Source of the DNA: WYEN01 sp049976205
GTDB lineage: Archaea; Thermoproteota; Thermoprotei_A; Sulfolobales; AG1
Assembly: GCA_049976205.1 (NCBI GenBank)
Contig: JBMFIR010000013.1
Location: 1 to 37,310, forward strand
DNA: 37,310 nucleotides
Reading direction: 5' to 3'
The position numbers were made by a program, and so were the translations under genes. Below, piece after piece: positions 25,597-35,651 of the stretch. Under the pieces are notes generated by a model. The model made no database searches, was not told the DNA's origin, and saw nothing but the letters and a program-made list of their open reading frames with translations. Every line of letters begins with the position of its first letter. Position 1 is the stretch's first letter.

Positions 25597-25604
25597 TTTA
25601 TATA
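25597..25604 (-). promoter_or_regulatory. TATA box of the PPP phosphatase gene
   Basis: TATATAAA on the minus strand, centred about 26 nt before 25575. The RNA would start at or next to the CTG codon at 25577, consistent with a leaderless message. On the plus strand TATATATT at 25618-25625 probably serves the divergent leucyl-tRNA synthetase gene, whose start is TTG at 25664. Confidence 0.4.
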
Positions 25605-25663
25605 CCCAGAGACAGAGTATATATTGTAGGTGAATATAATTCTCGGCGGCTCAAGAAAAGATC

Positions 25664-28585
25664 TTGAGAGAAGTAATAGAGTGGTTAAATAATTTAGCTG
25701 AGAAGTGGCAGAGAGAATGGTTCTCTAATAAAATTTATGAAGCAGACCCTGATAATGATAAACCTAAATTCTTCGTCACTGCAGCATTTCCCTACCCGAA
25801 TTCTCCAGTGCATATAGGCAATGTAAGATCCTTTTTACTAGCTGATATAATGGCTAGATACATGAGGTTAAAGGGGTATAACACACTTTACCCAATGGGC
25901 TTTCACTATACTGGCACGCCTATACTAACTATGGCTGAGGCGATAGCTAAAAAAGATCCTGAGTTAATAGATCTTTTTAAGGATCTTTATAGAGTTCCTG
26001 ATGAAGAAATTGAGAGAATGAGAGATCCTCTTGCACTCGCAAGATACTTCCATAGAGTTTCTCGGGAGAGCATGAAGAGACTTGGTCTAGGTATAGACTG
26101 GAGAAGAGAATTCACCACCATTGACCCAGAGTTCCAGAGTTTCATTAGATGGCAATTCAAGAAACTATTCGATAAGAAATACTTGATAAGAGGCACATAC
26201 CCTGTTGGTTGGTGTCCTCTGCATCAAATGCCTGTTGGTGGTCATGATACTAAGGATGACAAGGATCCTGAGATAGGAGAATTTACACTAATATTCTTCA
26301 AAGATGATAAAGAAAGGATCTTTCCTACAGCCACCTTGAGACCCGAGACAATTTTTGCTGTGACTAATCTCTGGGTTAATCCAGAAGCAACTTATGCTGA
26401 GATTAATGTAGAAGGCGACATCTGGATACTCTCTAAGAGAGCTTATGAGAAATTAATCTATCAGAAAGATAATGTTGAATTAATTAGAGAATTAAGAGGT
26501 TCTGAGCTAGAGGGGGTTATCGTAGAGAACCCAATCACAGGAGAGAAGGTTCCGGTTATTTCAGCACTTTTCGTAGATCCTAACTTTGGGACAGGAGTTG
26601 TTATGAGTGTTCCTTCTCACTCAATAGATGATTATGTTGCTTATAGAGAAGTTATTAAAGAGAGATCCTCTGATGAAATAATTAAGAGAATACTTACACC
26701 AAGAAAAATTATTGATGTTCCAGGTATCAGTGATCTGCCTGCTAAGTGGTTTGCTGAGAAATATAATGTGAGAAGTAGTCTTCAGAGAGACCTATTGGAA
26801 AAATTAACTAGAGAGCTATACACTTTAGAATATAATACAGGGAAAATGTTCAGTAACCTAGATCAATATGTAGAAGACGAAAAGATCAGGATCTTCGTGA
26901 GAGAAAAAATAAATGGAGAGAGTGTATCAATAGCTAGAGAAAATATCTCGAGTTTCCTTAGATCAATTGGGAGAGGAGATGTTTTCTACGAGATAATGAA
27001 TGCACCAGTGTACTGTAGATGTGGAACAGAGATAGTTGTTAAGATCCTTAAGGATCAGTGGTTTATAAACTATGGGGATCCTGAGTGGAAGGAGAGAGGT
27101 TTAGAGGCGCTGGATAACATGTTTGTTGTTCCTGAAGAAGCTAAGAGACATATGAAGTCTGTTATTGAGAATCTGAGAGAGAAACCATGTGCTAGGACAA
27201 GAGGTTTAGGCACACCACTACCCTGGGATCCTACTTGGATCATTGAGAGCCTAAGTGACTCAACTATTTACATGGCTTTCTACACAGTCGTGCACAAGAT
27301 CAGAGAGTATGGTATAAGCGCCGATAAATTAGATGAGGAGTTCTGGGACTACGTGTTGTTGGGCTTAGGTGATGTAAGGAATATTTCAAGGAGAGTAGGA
27401 GTTGATCCTGAGAAGATCATAGATATAAGAAAAGAATTCCTATACTGGTACCCACTGGATCTTAGAGTAGCTGGAAAAGATCTCTCTAATAATCACCTCC
27501 CATTCTTCATAATGAATCACGTAGCTATTTTCCCAAGAGAACTGTGGCCTAAAAGCATGCTTGTGCATGGATGGGTTCTTAGAGAAGGTGAGAAAATGAG
27601 TAAAAGTAAGCGAAATATCACACCAGTTTTTAGAGCTATTGAGGAGAGAGGATCAGATACTGTCAGAGTTGTTCTCTCATTATCATCTGAGATAGATCAA
27701 GACCTAGATTACAGAGATGCTTACGCATCTAGTGTTGCTCTACATCTAAAAAGAATCTTTGATTTAGTTAAGCAACTATCCAGCAAGAAAACACGTGGTG
27801 ATCCTAGTAGAAGAGATCTCTATTATTTATCAAGGATCTCAAGAAAATTACTAAAAGCCGATCAAGCACTCTCAAAAATGAGAATTAGAGAGGCAGGGAA
27901 CATAATTATTTATGAAATACCCAACGATCTCCAGACATATTTATCGGATGAAGAGATATGGTCAGATGTATTAGTAGTTGCTAAGGAGTGGATTAAGTAT
28001 TTATCAATTTATGCTTCTCATCTCTCGGAGGAGATATGGAGAGAGATTTTCATGGAAGAAAGCTATGTATCTAAGGAAATAATTAATTTAAATAACATAA
28101 CGCGCTATATTAACGTGAGACTTGAGCTGGAGGAGGAGTATTTAAGAAGTTTAGTGGATGATATTCAAGAAATCATTAATGTCGCAAAAATTACTCCTAG
28201 AAGAATAGTTATTTATGTAGCGGATCCAGGAGAGTATGCCTTGATTAAGAGTGCGCTGAGACATAGTTTGGGGAGAGAGGGTCTTAGAGAATTCATTAAT
28301 GAATATATTAATAGAGTAAGTGAGAAAGAGAGACCTATGTATGTATCTAGGTTAAGGAGGATCTATGAAAACGCTCTTAAGCTTTCCTCAGAAATGAGAG
28401 AATTAATAGATCTTTTAGATAATTTCGATGAGTTCAATACTATTACTAATAACATAGACTTTATTAAGAAGATATTTAGTGTAGATAGTGTAGAGATATA
28501 TAGAGCAGATGATCCGTCGGCTAAAGATCTTGGTGGAAAGAAGAAATTAGCTCTACCTATGAGACCATCAATATATATTGAGTAA
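25664..28585 (+). CDS. leuS: leucyl-tRNA synthetase, archaeal type
   Basis: Class I synthetase of 973 residues. The HIGH motif is HIGN in PYPNSPVHIGNVRS (about residues 43-56), the KMSKS motif is intact in EGEKMSKSKRN (about 641-651), and the CP1 editing domain lies between, with TATLRPETIFAVTNLWVNP (about 220-238). The archaeal/eukaryal C-terminal extension is present. It starts with TTG at 25664, without a clear Shine-Dalgarno. Its TAA stop is followed in the same frame by the next gene. Confidence 0.95.
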   Translation: MREVIEWLNNLAEKWQREWFSNKIYEADPDNDKPKFFVTAAFPYPNSPVHIGNVRSFLLADIMARYMRLKGYNTLYPMGFHYTGTPILTMAEAIAKKDPELIDLFKDLYRVPDEEIERMRDPLALARYFHRVSRESMKRLGLGIDWRREFTTIDPEFQSFIRWQFKKLFDKKYLIRGTYPVGWCPLHQMPVGGHDTKDDKDPEIGEFTLIFFKDDKERIFPTATLRPETIFAVTNLWVNPEATYAEINVEGDIWILSKRAYEKLIYQKDNVELIRELRGSELEGVIVENPITGEKVPVISALFVDPNFGTGVVMSVPSHSIDDYVAYREVIKERSSDEIIKRILTPRKIIDVPGISDLPAKWFAEKYNVRSSLQRDLLEKLTRELYTLEYNTGKMFSNLDQYVEDEKIRIFVREKINGESVSIARENISSFLRSIGRGDVFYEIMNAPVYCRCGTEIVVKILKDQWFINYGDPEWKERGLEALDNMFVVPEEAKRHMKSVIENLREKPCARTRGLGTPLPWDPTWIIESLSDSTIYMAFYTVVHKIREYGISADKLDEEFWDYVLLGLGDVRNISRRVGVDPEKIIDIRKEFLYWYPLDLRVAGKDLSNNHLPFFIMNHVAIFPRELWPKSMLVHGWVLREGEKMSKSKRNITPVFRAIEERGSDTVRVVLSLSSEIDQDLDYRDAYASSVALHLKRIFDLVKQLSSKKTRGDPSRRDLYYLSRISRKLLKADQALSKMRIREAGNIIIYEIPNDLQTYLSDEEIWSDVLVVAKEWIKYLSIYASHLSEEIWREIFMEESYVSKEIINLNNITRYINVRLELEEEYLRSLVDDIQEIINVAKITPRRIVIYVADPGEYALIKSALRHSLGREGLREFINEYINRVSEKERPMYVSRLRRIYENALKLSSEMRELIDLLDNFDEFNTITNNIDFIKKIFSVDSVEIYRADDPSAKDLGGKKKLALPMRPSIYIE

Positions 28586-28612
28586 CACATTAATAATCCT
28601 TGGTCGATTAAA

Positions 28613-29640
<1,028 letters not shown>

Positions 29641-29641
29641 G

Positions 29642-29649
29642 TTATATAC
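29642..29649 (+). promoter_or_regulatory. TATA box of the aminotransferase gene
   Basis: TTATATAC is centred about 26 nt before 29672, so the RNA would begin at or beside the TTG/GTG start codons (29669, 29672). There is no Shine-Dalgarno, which fits a leaderless message. Confidence 0.4.
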
Positions 29650-29668
29650 ATGCTAAGATAGAGTATTT

Positions 29669-30850
29669 TTGGTGTATTTAGTGAGTGATGCGAGAAGTAG
29701 AATTGGTGTTATAGCAAATGGATACATATATTTAGATAATGCCGGTGCAGGACCTCTGCCAGTAGATACCGTAGAGGCTGTTAAGAGTTACGTGGAGAAG
29801 TGGTATAGTAATGGGGAACCATGGATCGAGGGATTAGAGGCTTTAGAGAGATCTAAGCATCGATTCGCGGAATTAATAAATGCTTCGTATCATGAAGTTG
29901 CGGCATTCCCGGGACTAACATATGGGTTGAATACTCTGCTATCTTCTCTCAAGATCCCTCGAGGATCTAATATTATAGCAACAGATCTTAATTTTCCTAC
30001 TTCTCTCTATACTCTTCATGCTATGAAGAGATCAGGTCTTGTATCAGAGGTAAGGATCATTAAATCTAGAGATGGTATTGTTTCACTAAGTGATATTGAG
30101 AAAGTAATTGATGATAAAACATATGCTTTAGTAATAGATCATGTTTCGTGGATTAGTGGATATAAATTTGATATCAGAGAAATAAGTAAGATCGCTCATG
30201 AAAAAGGAGCACTAGTTATAGTAGATGGTTTCCACGCCGTGGGCGTTATACCTGTGAACGTGAAGTATCTGGACGTAGATATGTATCTAACAGGGACATA
30301 TAAGTGGTTAATGAGTCTTCATGGTGGAGGATTCGGTTATGTCAAAAGTGAATTTTTAGAGGATCTCACCCCTAGCTACTCCGGGTGGTTTGCTATAGAA
30401 GATTCTCCTACTCACAGAATGAGACTCTATGGTGAGAAAATGTTTAGAGAACCATTTAATATAGATGATCTAAGATTATCAAAGAGTGCATCAAAACTTG
30501 AGTGGGGAACTAATCCGCTAACTATTTTCGTTGGTGTTGAAGCCTCACTTAATTTCATTATGAAATATGATGCACCCGGTAAATACAATATTCACACAGA
30601 ATATTTAGTGAGGAAATTAATGAGGGGTCTTGAGGAACTTGGTTGCAAAGTGCTTACTCCCGAAGAGTCTAAGGCCGCTATAGTAGTCTTTGAATCTAGG
30701 GATCCATACTATGTGCAAGAGAAAATGTTTGAGAAAAGAATAGTTGTCTCAGCTAGGCCAGGTATCGTGAGGATATCACCTCATTTCTACAACTCTGTGG
30801 AGGATATTAACGCTGTTCTACAGACCTTGTCTGAATTAAAGATTTGTTGA
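29669..30850 (+). CDS. class V aminotransferase (cysteine desulfurase/selenocysteine lyase-like)
   Basis: PLP enzyme of 393 residues. YIYLDNAGAGPLP (about residues 19-31) is the family N-terminus. The aspartate/histidine of the cofactor site appear in LVIDHVSWISGYKFDI and IVDGFHAVGVIPV, and the Schiff-base lysine is in TGTYKWLMSLHGGGFGYV (about 211-228). It resembles the CsdB/SufS-like and kynureninase-like members; the residue after the lysine and the lack of an obvious reactive cysteine loop leave the substrate open. The start is TTG 29669 or GTG 29672. It is followed 9 nt later by the ThiL-like gene. Confidence 0.85.
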   Translation: MVYLVSDARSRIGVIANGYIYLDNAGAGPLPVDTVEAVKSYVEKWYSNGEPWIEGLEALERSKHRFAELINASYHEVAAFPGLTYGLNTLLSSLKIPRGSNIIATDLNFPTSLYTLHAMKRSGLVSEVRIIKSRDGIVSLSDIEKVIDDKTYALVIDHVSWISGYKFDIREISKIAHEKGALVIVDGFHAVGVIPVNVKYLDVDMYLTGTYKWLMSLHGGGFGYVKSEFLEDLTPSYSGWFAIEDSPTHRMRLYGEKMFREPFNIDDLRLSKSASKLEWGTNPLTIFVGVEASLNFIMKYDAPGKYNIHTEYLVRKLMRGLEELGCKVLTPEESKAAIVVFESRDPYYVQEKMFEKRIVVSARPGIVRISPHFYNSVEDINAVLQTLSELKIC

Positions 30851-30859
30851 GGATCTAAA

Positions 30860-31843
30860 ATGTCTCTGAGAGATCTTGGTGAGAGAGGTTATATAGATAA
30901 GGTAATTAGAGAGCACAGAAGTGTATGGATCTGGGGTCCGCTTAAGCCCGGAGACGATGCCTCAGCAGTGCCATACATAGGTGGATACTTAATACTTAAG
31001 ATCGATGGTTTCTCCTCGCATAACTCAAGGTATCCTTGGAATAGCTGGAGAGATTTTGGGTGGAAGGGGGTCACAGCTTGCACAAGCGACATAGTGGCTA
31101 AAGGAGGAAGACCCTTCGCCTATTTAGTGTCTTTAGGATTAGAGTCTTCAATGAGTGAAGATGAGGGATTAGATGTCATGAGAGGTGTTGCTGAGGCTAT
31201 AAATTTCTACGGGGGCTACTTAGCTGGTGGAGACACTAATTCTTCATCAAAAGATGTGTGGCTTGATGTAGCGTGTGTCGGTTTCTCAAGCGTAGATCCT
31301 ATACCTAGAGGCGGAGAACCCGGGGACAAGATCGTTATAACCGGTAAGTATGGTTTACATGCATTGGCTTATTATTACCACAAATTATTTGTGAGTGGCC
31401 AAATAAGTATTAGAGACATACCTAAGGAAATTATTGAGGTTACTTCGAGACCTATCGCTAGAGTGGAGATAAACAGAGTTTTAGAGAGATATAGGAGATG
31501 TATTAAAGGATCTGTGGATGTCTCCGATTCTTTAGCAGAATCTCTATATCTAATCTCTGAGGCTTCTGGCTACATAGTTAAATTAGATGATTTACCTCTT
31601 GACGAGAGAGCTGTAGAGTTATCTAAGATTCATGGTCTAGATCCTATTAAGCAGGCTTTGAATGGTGGAGAAGAATTTGAATTAGTTTTAGCAGTAGATT
31701 CTTCTTGCGCAGATGAGATCATTAAATCAATTAGTTCATTAAGAATACCCGTAGGTATATATGGCACAGTATCTGAGGACAGAGGTTTAGGAGTGTATTA
31801 TAGGGGTACTTTTATTGAGAGAATTGGTTTTAGACACTTCTAA
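30860..31843 (+). CDS. ThiL/AIR-synthase-related kinase
   Basis: 327 residues of the PurM/ThiL/HypE/SelD superfamily. PGDDASAVPY (about 31-40) is the ATP/metal glycine-aspartate motif; ACTSDIVAKGGRPFAYLVSLGL (about 71-92) and LAGGDTNSS (about 120-128) follow, and the C-terminal SVDVSDSLAESLYLIS and NGGEEFELVLAV match the thiamine-monophosphate kinase pattern GGEDYELL. It may phosphorylate thiamine monophosphate, but no thiamine gene is nearby, and paralogues of other function exist in archaea. The gene ends in an oligo-T stretch (31845-31855). Confidence 0.8.
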   Translation: MSLRDLGERGYIDKVIREHRSVWIWGPLKPGDDASAVPYIGGYLILKIDGFSSHNSRYPWNSWRDFGWKGVTACTSDIVAKGGRPFAYLVSLGLESSMSEDEGLDVMRGVAEAINFYGGYLAGGDTNSSSKDVWLDVACVGFSSVDPIPRGGEPGDKIVITGKYGLHALAYYYHKLFVSGQISIRDIPKEIIEVTSRPIARVEINRVLERYRRCIKGSVDVSDSLAESLYLISEASGYIVKLDDLPLDERAVELSKIHGLDPIKQALNGGEEFELVLAVDSSCADEIIKSISSLRIPVGIYGTVSEDRGLGVYYRGTFIERIGFRHF

Positions 31844-31914
31844 GTCTTATTTTTAAATATTTATATTCTAGATAGAGGTCTTATTTTTAAGGATACATGA
31901 GAAACCATTCTTGA

Positions 31915-33747
31915 TTGGTGGATATATTGACGACATCAGTACTAGAAATAAATAGGAAATCGCCTGGTAATGCTTACACTACCAAAATTCTCCCTTCCCC
32001 TGCTAGGTATGATCCTTCTACTAAGACGGTTTATATCGCTAATAGAGAGATCAGAATAGGAGGACCACTTCCAAAACTGGATCCCGATAAGGAGAGACTT
32101 GTGAGAGTGACACAGAGTATATGTCCTTACTGCCAGAGATTACTTCCAGCTGTTATTTACGAGAGAGATGAGAAGATCTATATAAGAAAGGTATGTCCCG
32201 AGCATGGGGTTATTGACGAGCTCTACTTTGGGGACGCAAGACTATACTTCAAATTCTTATCTATGAGCTATGAAGGCAGGGGTTCACGACACGCATATGT
32301 GGAACTAGCGGCTCCCTGCCCTTTTAATTGTGGCTTGTGCCCAATGCATAAGAGTCACTCTGCCTTAACGAATCTTGTCGTGACTAATAGATGCGATCTT
32401 GACTGCTGGTATTGCTTTTATTACGCTGAGAAAGCAGGCTACGTGTATGAGCCTACCATAGATCAGATAAAGTACATGGTTGAGCAATTAAAGAAGCAGG
32501 GGGTTACATTAGTTATTCAGCTAACAGGTGGAGAACCGACACTGAGAGAGGATCTCCCAGAAATCGTGAAGACCCTAAGAGACATGGGAGTTAAGCATAT
32601 ACAGCTAAACACACATGCTATTAAATTCGCTAAATTATACTTCGAGGATCCTGAGAAAGCCATCTCCTATGCCAGAACATTAAGAGAGAGTGGAGTAAAT
32701 ACTGTATACATGAGTTTTGATGGGGTCTCTCCACAGACTAATCCAAAGAACCACTTCGAGGTACCCTTCATATTCGAGGTATTTAGAAAATCTGGTATGA
32801 CTAGTGTTGTGTTAGTGCCCACGGTTATCAGATCTGTCAATGATCACGAGCTAGGTGATATTATAAGATTCGCTGCTGCAAATAATGATATTGTTAGATC
32901 TGTTAATTACCAGCCTGTAAGTTTAACAGGTATGATGAAGAGATTCGAGAGAGAGAAGTACAGGATCACTATCGCTGATGCTATAATAAGAATAGAAGAG
33001 CAGACTAATGGCGAAATCGAAAGAGATCAGTGGTATCCTATCCCCTCCTGTGTTCCAGTATCAGAATTTGCTGAGGCTTTGGCAAACTCCTTTAAATTCG
33101 AATTAACGACCCACCCACATTGTGGAGCTGCTACTTATGTGTATGTGGATAAGAGAAATAGTGAGAACCCATATGATTACAAGTTTATACCAATTGGTAA
33201 AATGATTGATATTGAGGGATTTTTCGAGTATTTACATGAGAAGAGCGAAGAAATCAAGAGAGGCGGAAGTAAGACTTTAGTAGGCATTAAATTAACACTT
33301 AACGCCATATCTAAGTTTATTGAGTGGAGAAATGTTCCATCAGATCTCAAGAAGCTTCTGCCTAAACTCCTAGTGAATATATTCACTAAACAAAGTTATG
33401 AGGCTCTCGGCGAGTTCCACTACAAGTTCTTGTTTATAGGTATGATGCATTTCATGGATCAATACAACTACGATGTCCAAAGAGTTATGAGATGCGATAT
33501 ACACTACGTGATGCCTGATGGAAGAGTCATCCCCTTCTGCGCCTTCAATGTCTTACCCGATATATATAGAGATTATATCCAGAAGCAATACGCAATATCC
33601 TTCGAGGAGTACGAAAAAATACATGGATCAGGCAAGATCGGTGAAGCATCTAAGTATAGAAGAAGCTCCGAGTTCATAGAGAAAGTTAAGAAGCATCCAC
33701 TATACATACAGCACTACAAATATTTCTTAAATAGATCACGTGTCTAG
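31915..33747 (+). CDS. tes: radical SAM enzyme of the tetraether lipid synthase (Tes) type
   Basis: 610 residues. An N-terminal CPYC pair with a second cysteine in KVCPEHG, then CPFNCGLCPMHKSH (auxiliary cluster), then the radical SAM motif CDLDCWYC in VTNRCDLDCWYCFYYAEKAG and the SAM-binding LTGGEPTLREDL. This arrangement matches MJ0619-type proteins: Tes joins two archaeol chains by C-C bonds to make the membrane-spanning tetraethers of hyperthermophiles. Related enzymes make the extra bridge of H-shaped tetraethers, so that activity is an alternative. It probably works at the membrane face. TTTTTAAGG about 25 nt upstream suggests a leaderless TTG start at 31915. Confidence 0.82.
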   Translation: MVDILTTSVLEINRKSPGNAYTTKILPSPARYDPSTKTVYIANREIRIGGPLPKLDPDKERLVRVTQSICPYCQRLLPAVIYERDEKIYIRKVCPEHGVIDELYFGDARLYFKFLSMSYEGRGSRHAYVELAAPCPFNCGLCPMHKSHSALTNLVVTNRCDLDCWYCFYYAEKAGYVYEPTIDQIKYMVEQLKKQGVTLVIQLTGGEPTLREDLPEIVKTLRDMGVKHIQLNTHAIKFAKLYFEDPEKAISYARTLRESGVNTVYMSFDGVSPQTNPKNHFEVPFIFEVFRKSGMTSVVLVPTVIRSVNDHELGDIIRFAAANNDIVRSVNYQPVSLTGMMKRFEREKYRITIADAIIRIEEQTNGEIERDQWYPIPSCVPVSEFAEALANSFKFELTTHPHCGAATYVYVDKRNSENPYDYKFIPIGKMIDIEGFFEYLHEKSEEIKRGGSKTLVGIKLTLNAISKFIEWRNVPSDLKKLLPKLLVNIFTKQSYEALGEFHYKFLFIGMMHFMDQYNYDVQRVMRCDIHYVMPDGRVIPFCAFNVLPDIYRDYIQKQYAISFEEYEKIHGSGKIGEASKYRRSSEFIEKVKKHPLYIQHYKYFLNRSRV

Positions 33748-33759
33748 AAATTTTTAAAC

Positions 33760-34074
33760 TCATATCCTAACTTTTTCCTTGGTTTTTTCCTCGTAAACAG
33801 CATATATAGCTTTAACATACATTAGAGAATCACATTTAGGACATTTTCTATTCTCAAGAATTTTACCTACGTAGTCCCCAGGCACAAATTCTCTAGTTTC
33901 TGAATAGTCGCATTCTAAACATGAAAGCACACTATAAATCTTGGTTGGCTGCTGCCTTTTTTCCTTCTCTTCACCTTTCAATAAATTAGGCAACAATGAA
34001 ATAACAAGCATAATTATTAATATTAGAAGAAGCAAGGTCCCAAAATCAATTTGAGTAAGATATATACTCGACAT
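33760..34074 (-). CDS. small membrane protein with a zinc ribbon
   Basis: 104 residues: one hydrophobic segment (about 10-31), a charged linker and a C-terminal zinc ribbon with CLEC (about 52-55) and CPKC (about 78-81). No family is recognised. Its start codon overlaps the stop of the DUF1512 gene upstream (TAATG at 34074), so the two are translationally coupled and may act together at the membrane. Confidence 0.75.
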   Translation of the reverse strand: MSSIYLTQIDFGTLLLLILIIMLVISLLPNLLKGEEKEKRQQPTKIYSVLSCLECDYSETREFVPGDYVGKILENRKCPKCDSLMYVKAIYAVYEEKTKEKVRI

Positions 34075-35204
34075 TATTTAACACCTACCGTGTTCCCCAC
34101 ACCAATAATCACCACTGTATCTCCTGGTTTAGTCCTAGCCCTTATAATCTCTTTAACTTTCTCCACAGCCTTTAAGACGCCCTCATATATCTCTTTACTC
34201 ATTTCTGTAATCGCTTCTCTAGAACTCATCTTGATTATAACAGCATCTAGTGGGATGCTGTATTTAGCAACTGATCTCTCTATAGAAATTTTTTCTGGGC
34301 CAGGATCACCAATGGCTGCTCCAACACCCTCCGCAACCGAGCCTGACGCCTCACCCTCGAATTTTAAGGCTGCATCAACAGTTATTACTCTAGCTACCTT
34401 ACCATTTAATGTTTCTAGTAGCTTCTCTAGAGCTTCACCAGGTCTACCAACGGTTCCTCCAGGACCCTCAGCTTTTATTAGATAGAGAGTTCTATTCTCA
34501 AATTCTGCTTTGCTGTATACTGTCTCCTCAGTAATTGGTATTCTCTCTGCGGTAGGGGCTAACACAGAAATAACCATTGGACCCGCTGAGTCTCCTACTG
34601 GAATGCCTTTAGAGAATGGCTCAACCGCTCTCTTTACAGCTTCCAATTCTCTCATGATAATTGGTAGAACCATGGCTAGTTGCATTAGAAGGATCCAGTT
34701 ATTGTTCTTCTTACTGAATAAATATAGATGTCTTATATATCTATAGTATAAGTCAAGTATCCAATTAATCTCTAGTATAATTGCTAAATTCATTTTCTTA
34801 ACAGGATCTGTGTTTTCGGGAAGTCTCTCACTGATATATGCTCTGATCTTATTATCTCTTACCCTAATTAAGTGAGACATTCTCTTAATAATATCTATAG
34901 GTTCAATTGACACAGGTTCTATGATGAAGAAGTTTCCTATGAATCCCTCTAGGATCTTATTAGGTTCTTTTGCACCTAGATCTCTTATATATTTCTCAGA
35001 CGCTTCTCTGGCTTCTCTCATCATTTTCTCTAGATCATTTAATTTGATTCTCACGAATCTATCGTATCTCATTAATCTTGATCTATCTAAAAGATCTGTG
35101 AATAATAAAAGGATCCAGAATAAAGAAATTATGATCCACGCTATAGTAGCCCAATCAGAAGAACCCGGGTATGGAGGAGTTGTTTGAAACATCATTATGC
35201 TCAC
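34074..35204 (-). CDS. DUF1512 protein
   Basis: 376 residues, the usual length for the archaeal family DUF1512. One membrane segment (about 18-38) is followed by a long helical region and a C-terminal domain rich in glycine and conserved acidic residues (VDAALKFEGEASGSVAEGVGAAIGDPGPE and the ending TVVIIGVGNTVGVK). The repeated phrase VGDSAGPMV...AEGPGGTVGRPGEAL suggests a nucleotide- or metabolite-binding fold, but the function is unknown. The start could be any of three nearby ATG codons (residues 1, 4, 5). Its promoter must lie in the 35 bp between it and the IS-derived remnant, or within that remnant. Confidence 0.82.
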   Translation of the reverse strand: MSIMMFQTTPPYPGSSDWATIAWIIISLFWILLLFTDLLDRSRLMRYDRFVRIKLNDLEKMMREAREASEKYIRDLGAKEPNKILEGFIGNFFIIEPVSIEPIDIIKRMSHLIRVRDNKIRAYISERLPENTDPVKKMNLAIILEINWILDLYYRYIRHLYLFSKKNNNWILLMQLAMVLPIIMRELEAVKRAVEPFSKGIPVGDSAGPMVISVLAPTAERIPITEETVYSKAEFENRTLYLIKAEGPGGTVGRPGEALEKLLETLNGKVARVITVDAALKFEGEASGSVAEGVGAAIGDPGPEKISIERSVAKYSIPLDAVIIKMSSREAITEMSKEIYEGVLKAVEKVKEIIRARTKPGDTVVIIGVGNTVGVK

Positions 35205-35214
35205 TCTATCACAA

Positions 35215-35484
35215 TTAAAAATGTGAGTTAAAACTATTTAACTGACCTCCTCCCCGCCCCGAGGGGCGAGGGTTCCCCCCGCCCTTTTGTGGGTGGTTCA
35301 TTGGTTCCCCCCATCTATTCGGGTTTACATCTGTCATTTGGGGGGCAGTCGGGGTGGTCAGAAATCCCCCCACTTGTATTAGGGCTTTTCCTCTGATACG
35401 TGGCTCGGGACCAACCCCAGCGACTAGAGCTGGGGTTGGGGAACCCTCACAACCAAAAACCATAGACACTACACTCATCATCAA
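35215..35484 (-). pseudogene. tnpB: TnpB C-terminal remnant
   Basis: An 89-residue frame that starts inside the element and runs through its right hairpin into the flank. GGFLTTPTAPQMTDVNPNRW, GEPMNHP and NPRPSGRGGGQ resemble the C-terminal tail encoded by archaeal IS605-family orfB/tnpB genes, where the hairpin encodes the final residues. The RuvC domain and zinc finger are missing, so no nuclease is made. The reading is probably kept by the underlying RNA/end structure rather than by protein function. Confidence 0.6.
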
Positions 35485-35564
35485 AACAATAAATAACTTA
35501 AAAACCTAAAAACCTTCATCCCCGCCCTAAAGAGCGAGGCCTTTAAGTTGTAATTGATCTCGTT
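35239..35564 (-). mobile_element. internally deleted IS200/IS605-type element, about 326 bp
   Basis: The ends are defined by identity with the solo copy at 29584-29640. Each end carries the same 8-bp hairpin with a 4-nt loop (35252-35271 and 35520-35539). The interior is strikingly GC-rich against the AT-rich chromosome. It keeps only the last part of tnpB on the minus strand and no tnpA. It sits between DUF1512 and the MoaD-like gene. It could be mobilised in trans if a complete relative exists elsewhere in the genome. Confidence 0.7.
35243..35460 (-). ncRNA. candidate orphan omegaRNA/reRNA
   Basis: In IS200/IS605 elements the TnpB guide RNA comes from the 3' end of tnpB and the right end. 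That part is what is kept here. It contains a perfect 11-bp stem with 7-nt loop (CCAACCCCAGC at 35411-35421 with 35429-35439), a G6/C6 pairing (35340-35345 with 35366-35371) and the terminal hairpin (35252-35271). A transcript would run on the minus strand and end with DUF1512-leader sequence as its guide. Expression is not shown. Confidence 0.35.
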
Positions 35565-35651
35565 AAAAAGATTATTGATTTCCATCTCTTATTAAATAGA
35601 TCTACGTATATATGCTCAGTAGCACATATTTCATTATGGGATAAGCTAGAT

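Noticed and set aside
31845..31889. Direct repeat of GTCTTATTTTTAA between the ThiL-like and Tes-like genes
   Set aside because: The first copy is explained as an oligo-T terminator and the second as a TATA-like element; no further copies or symmetry support a special site.
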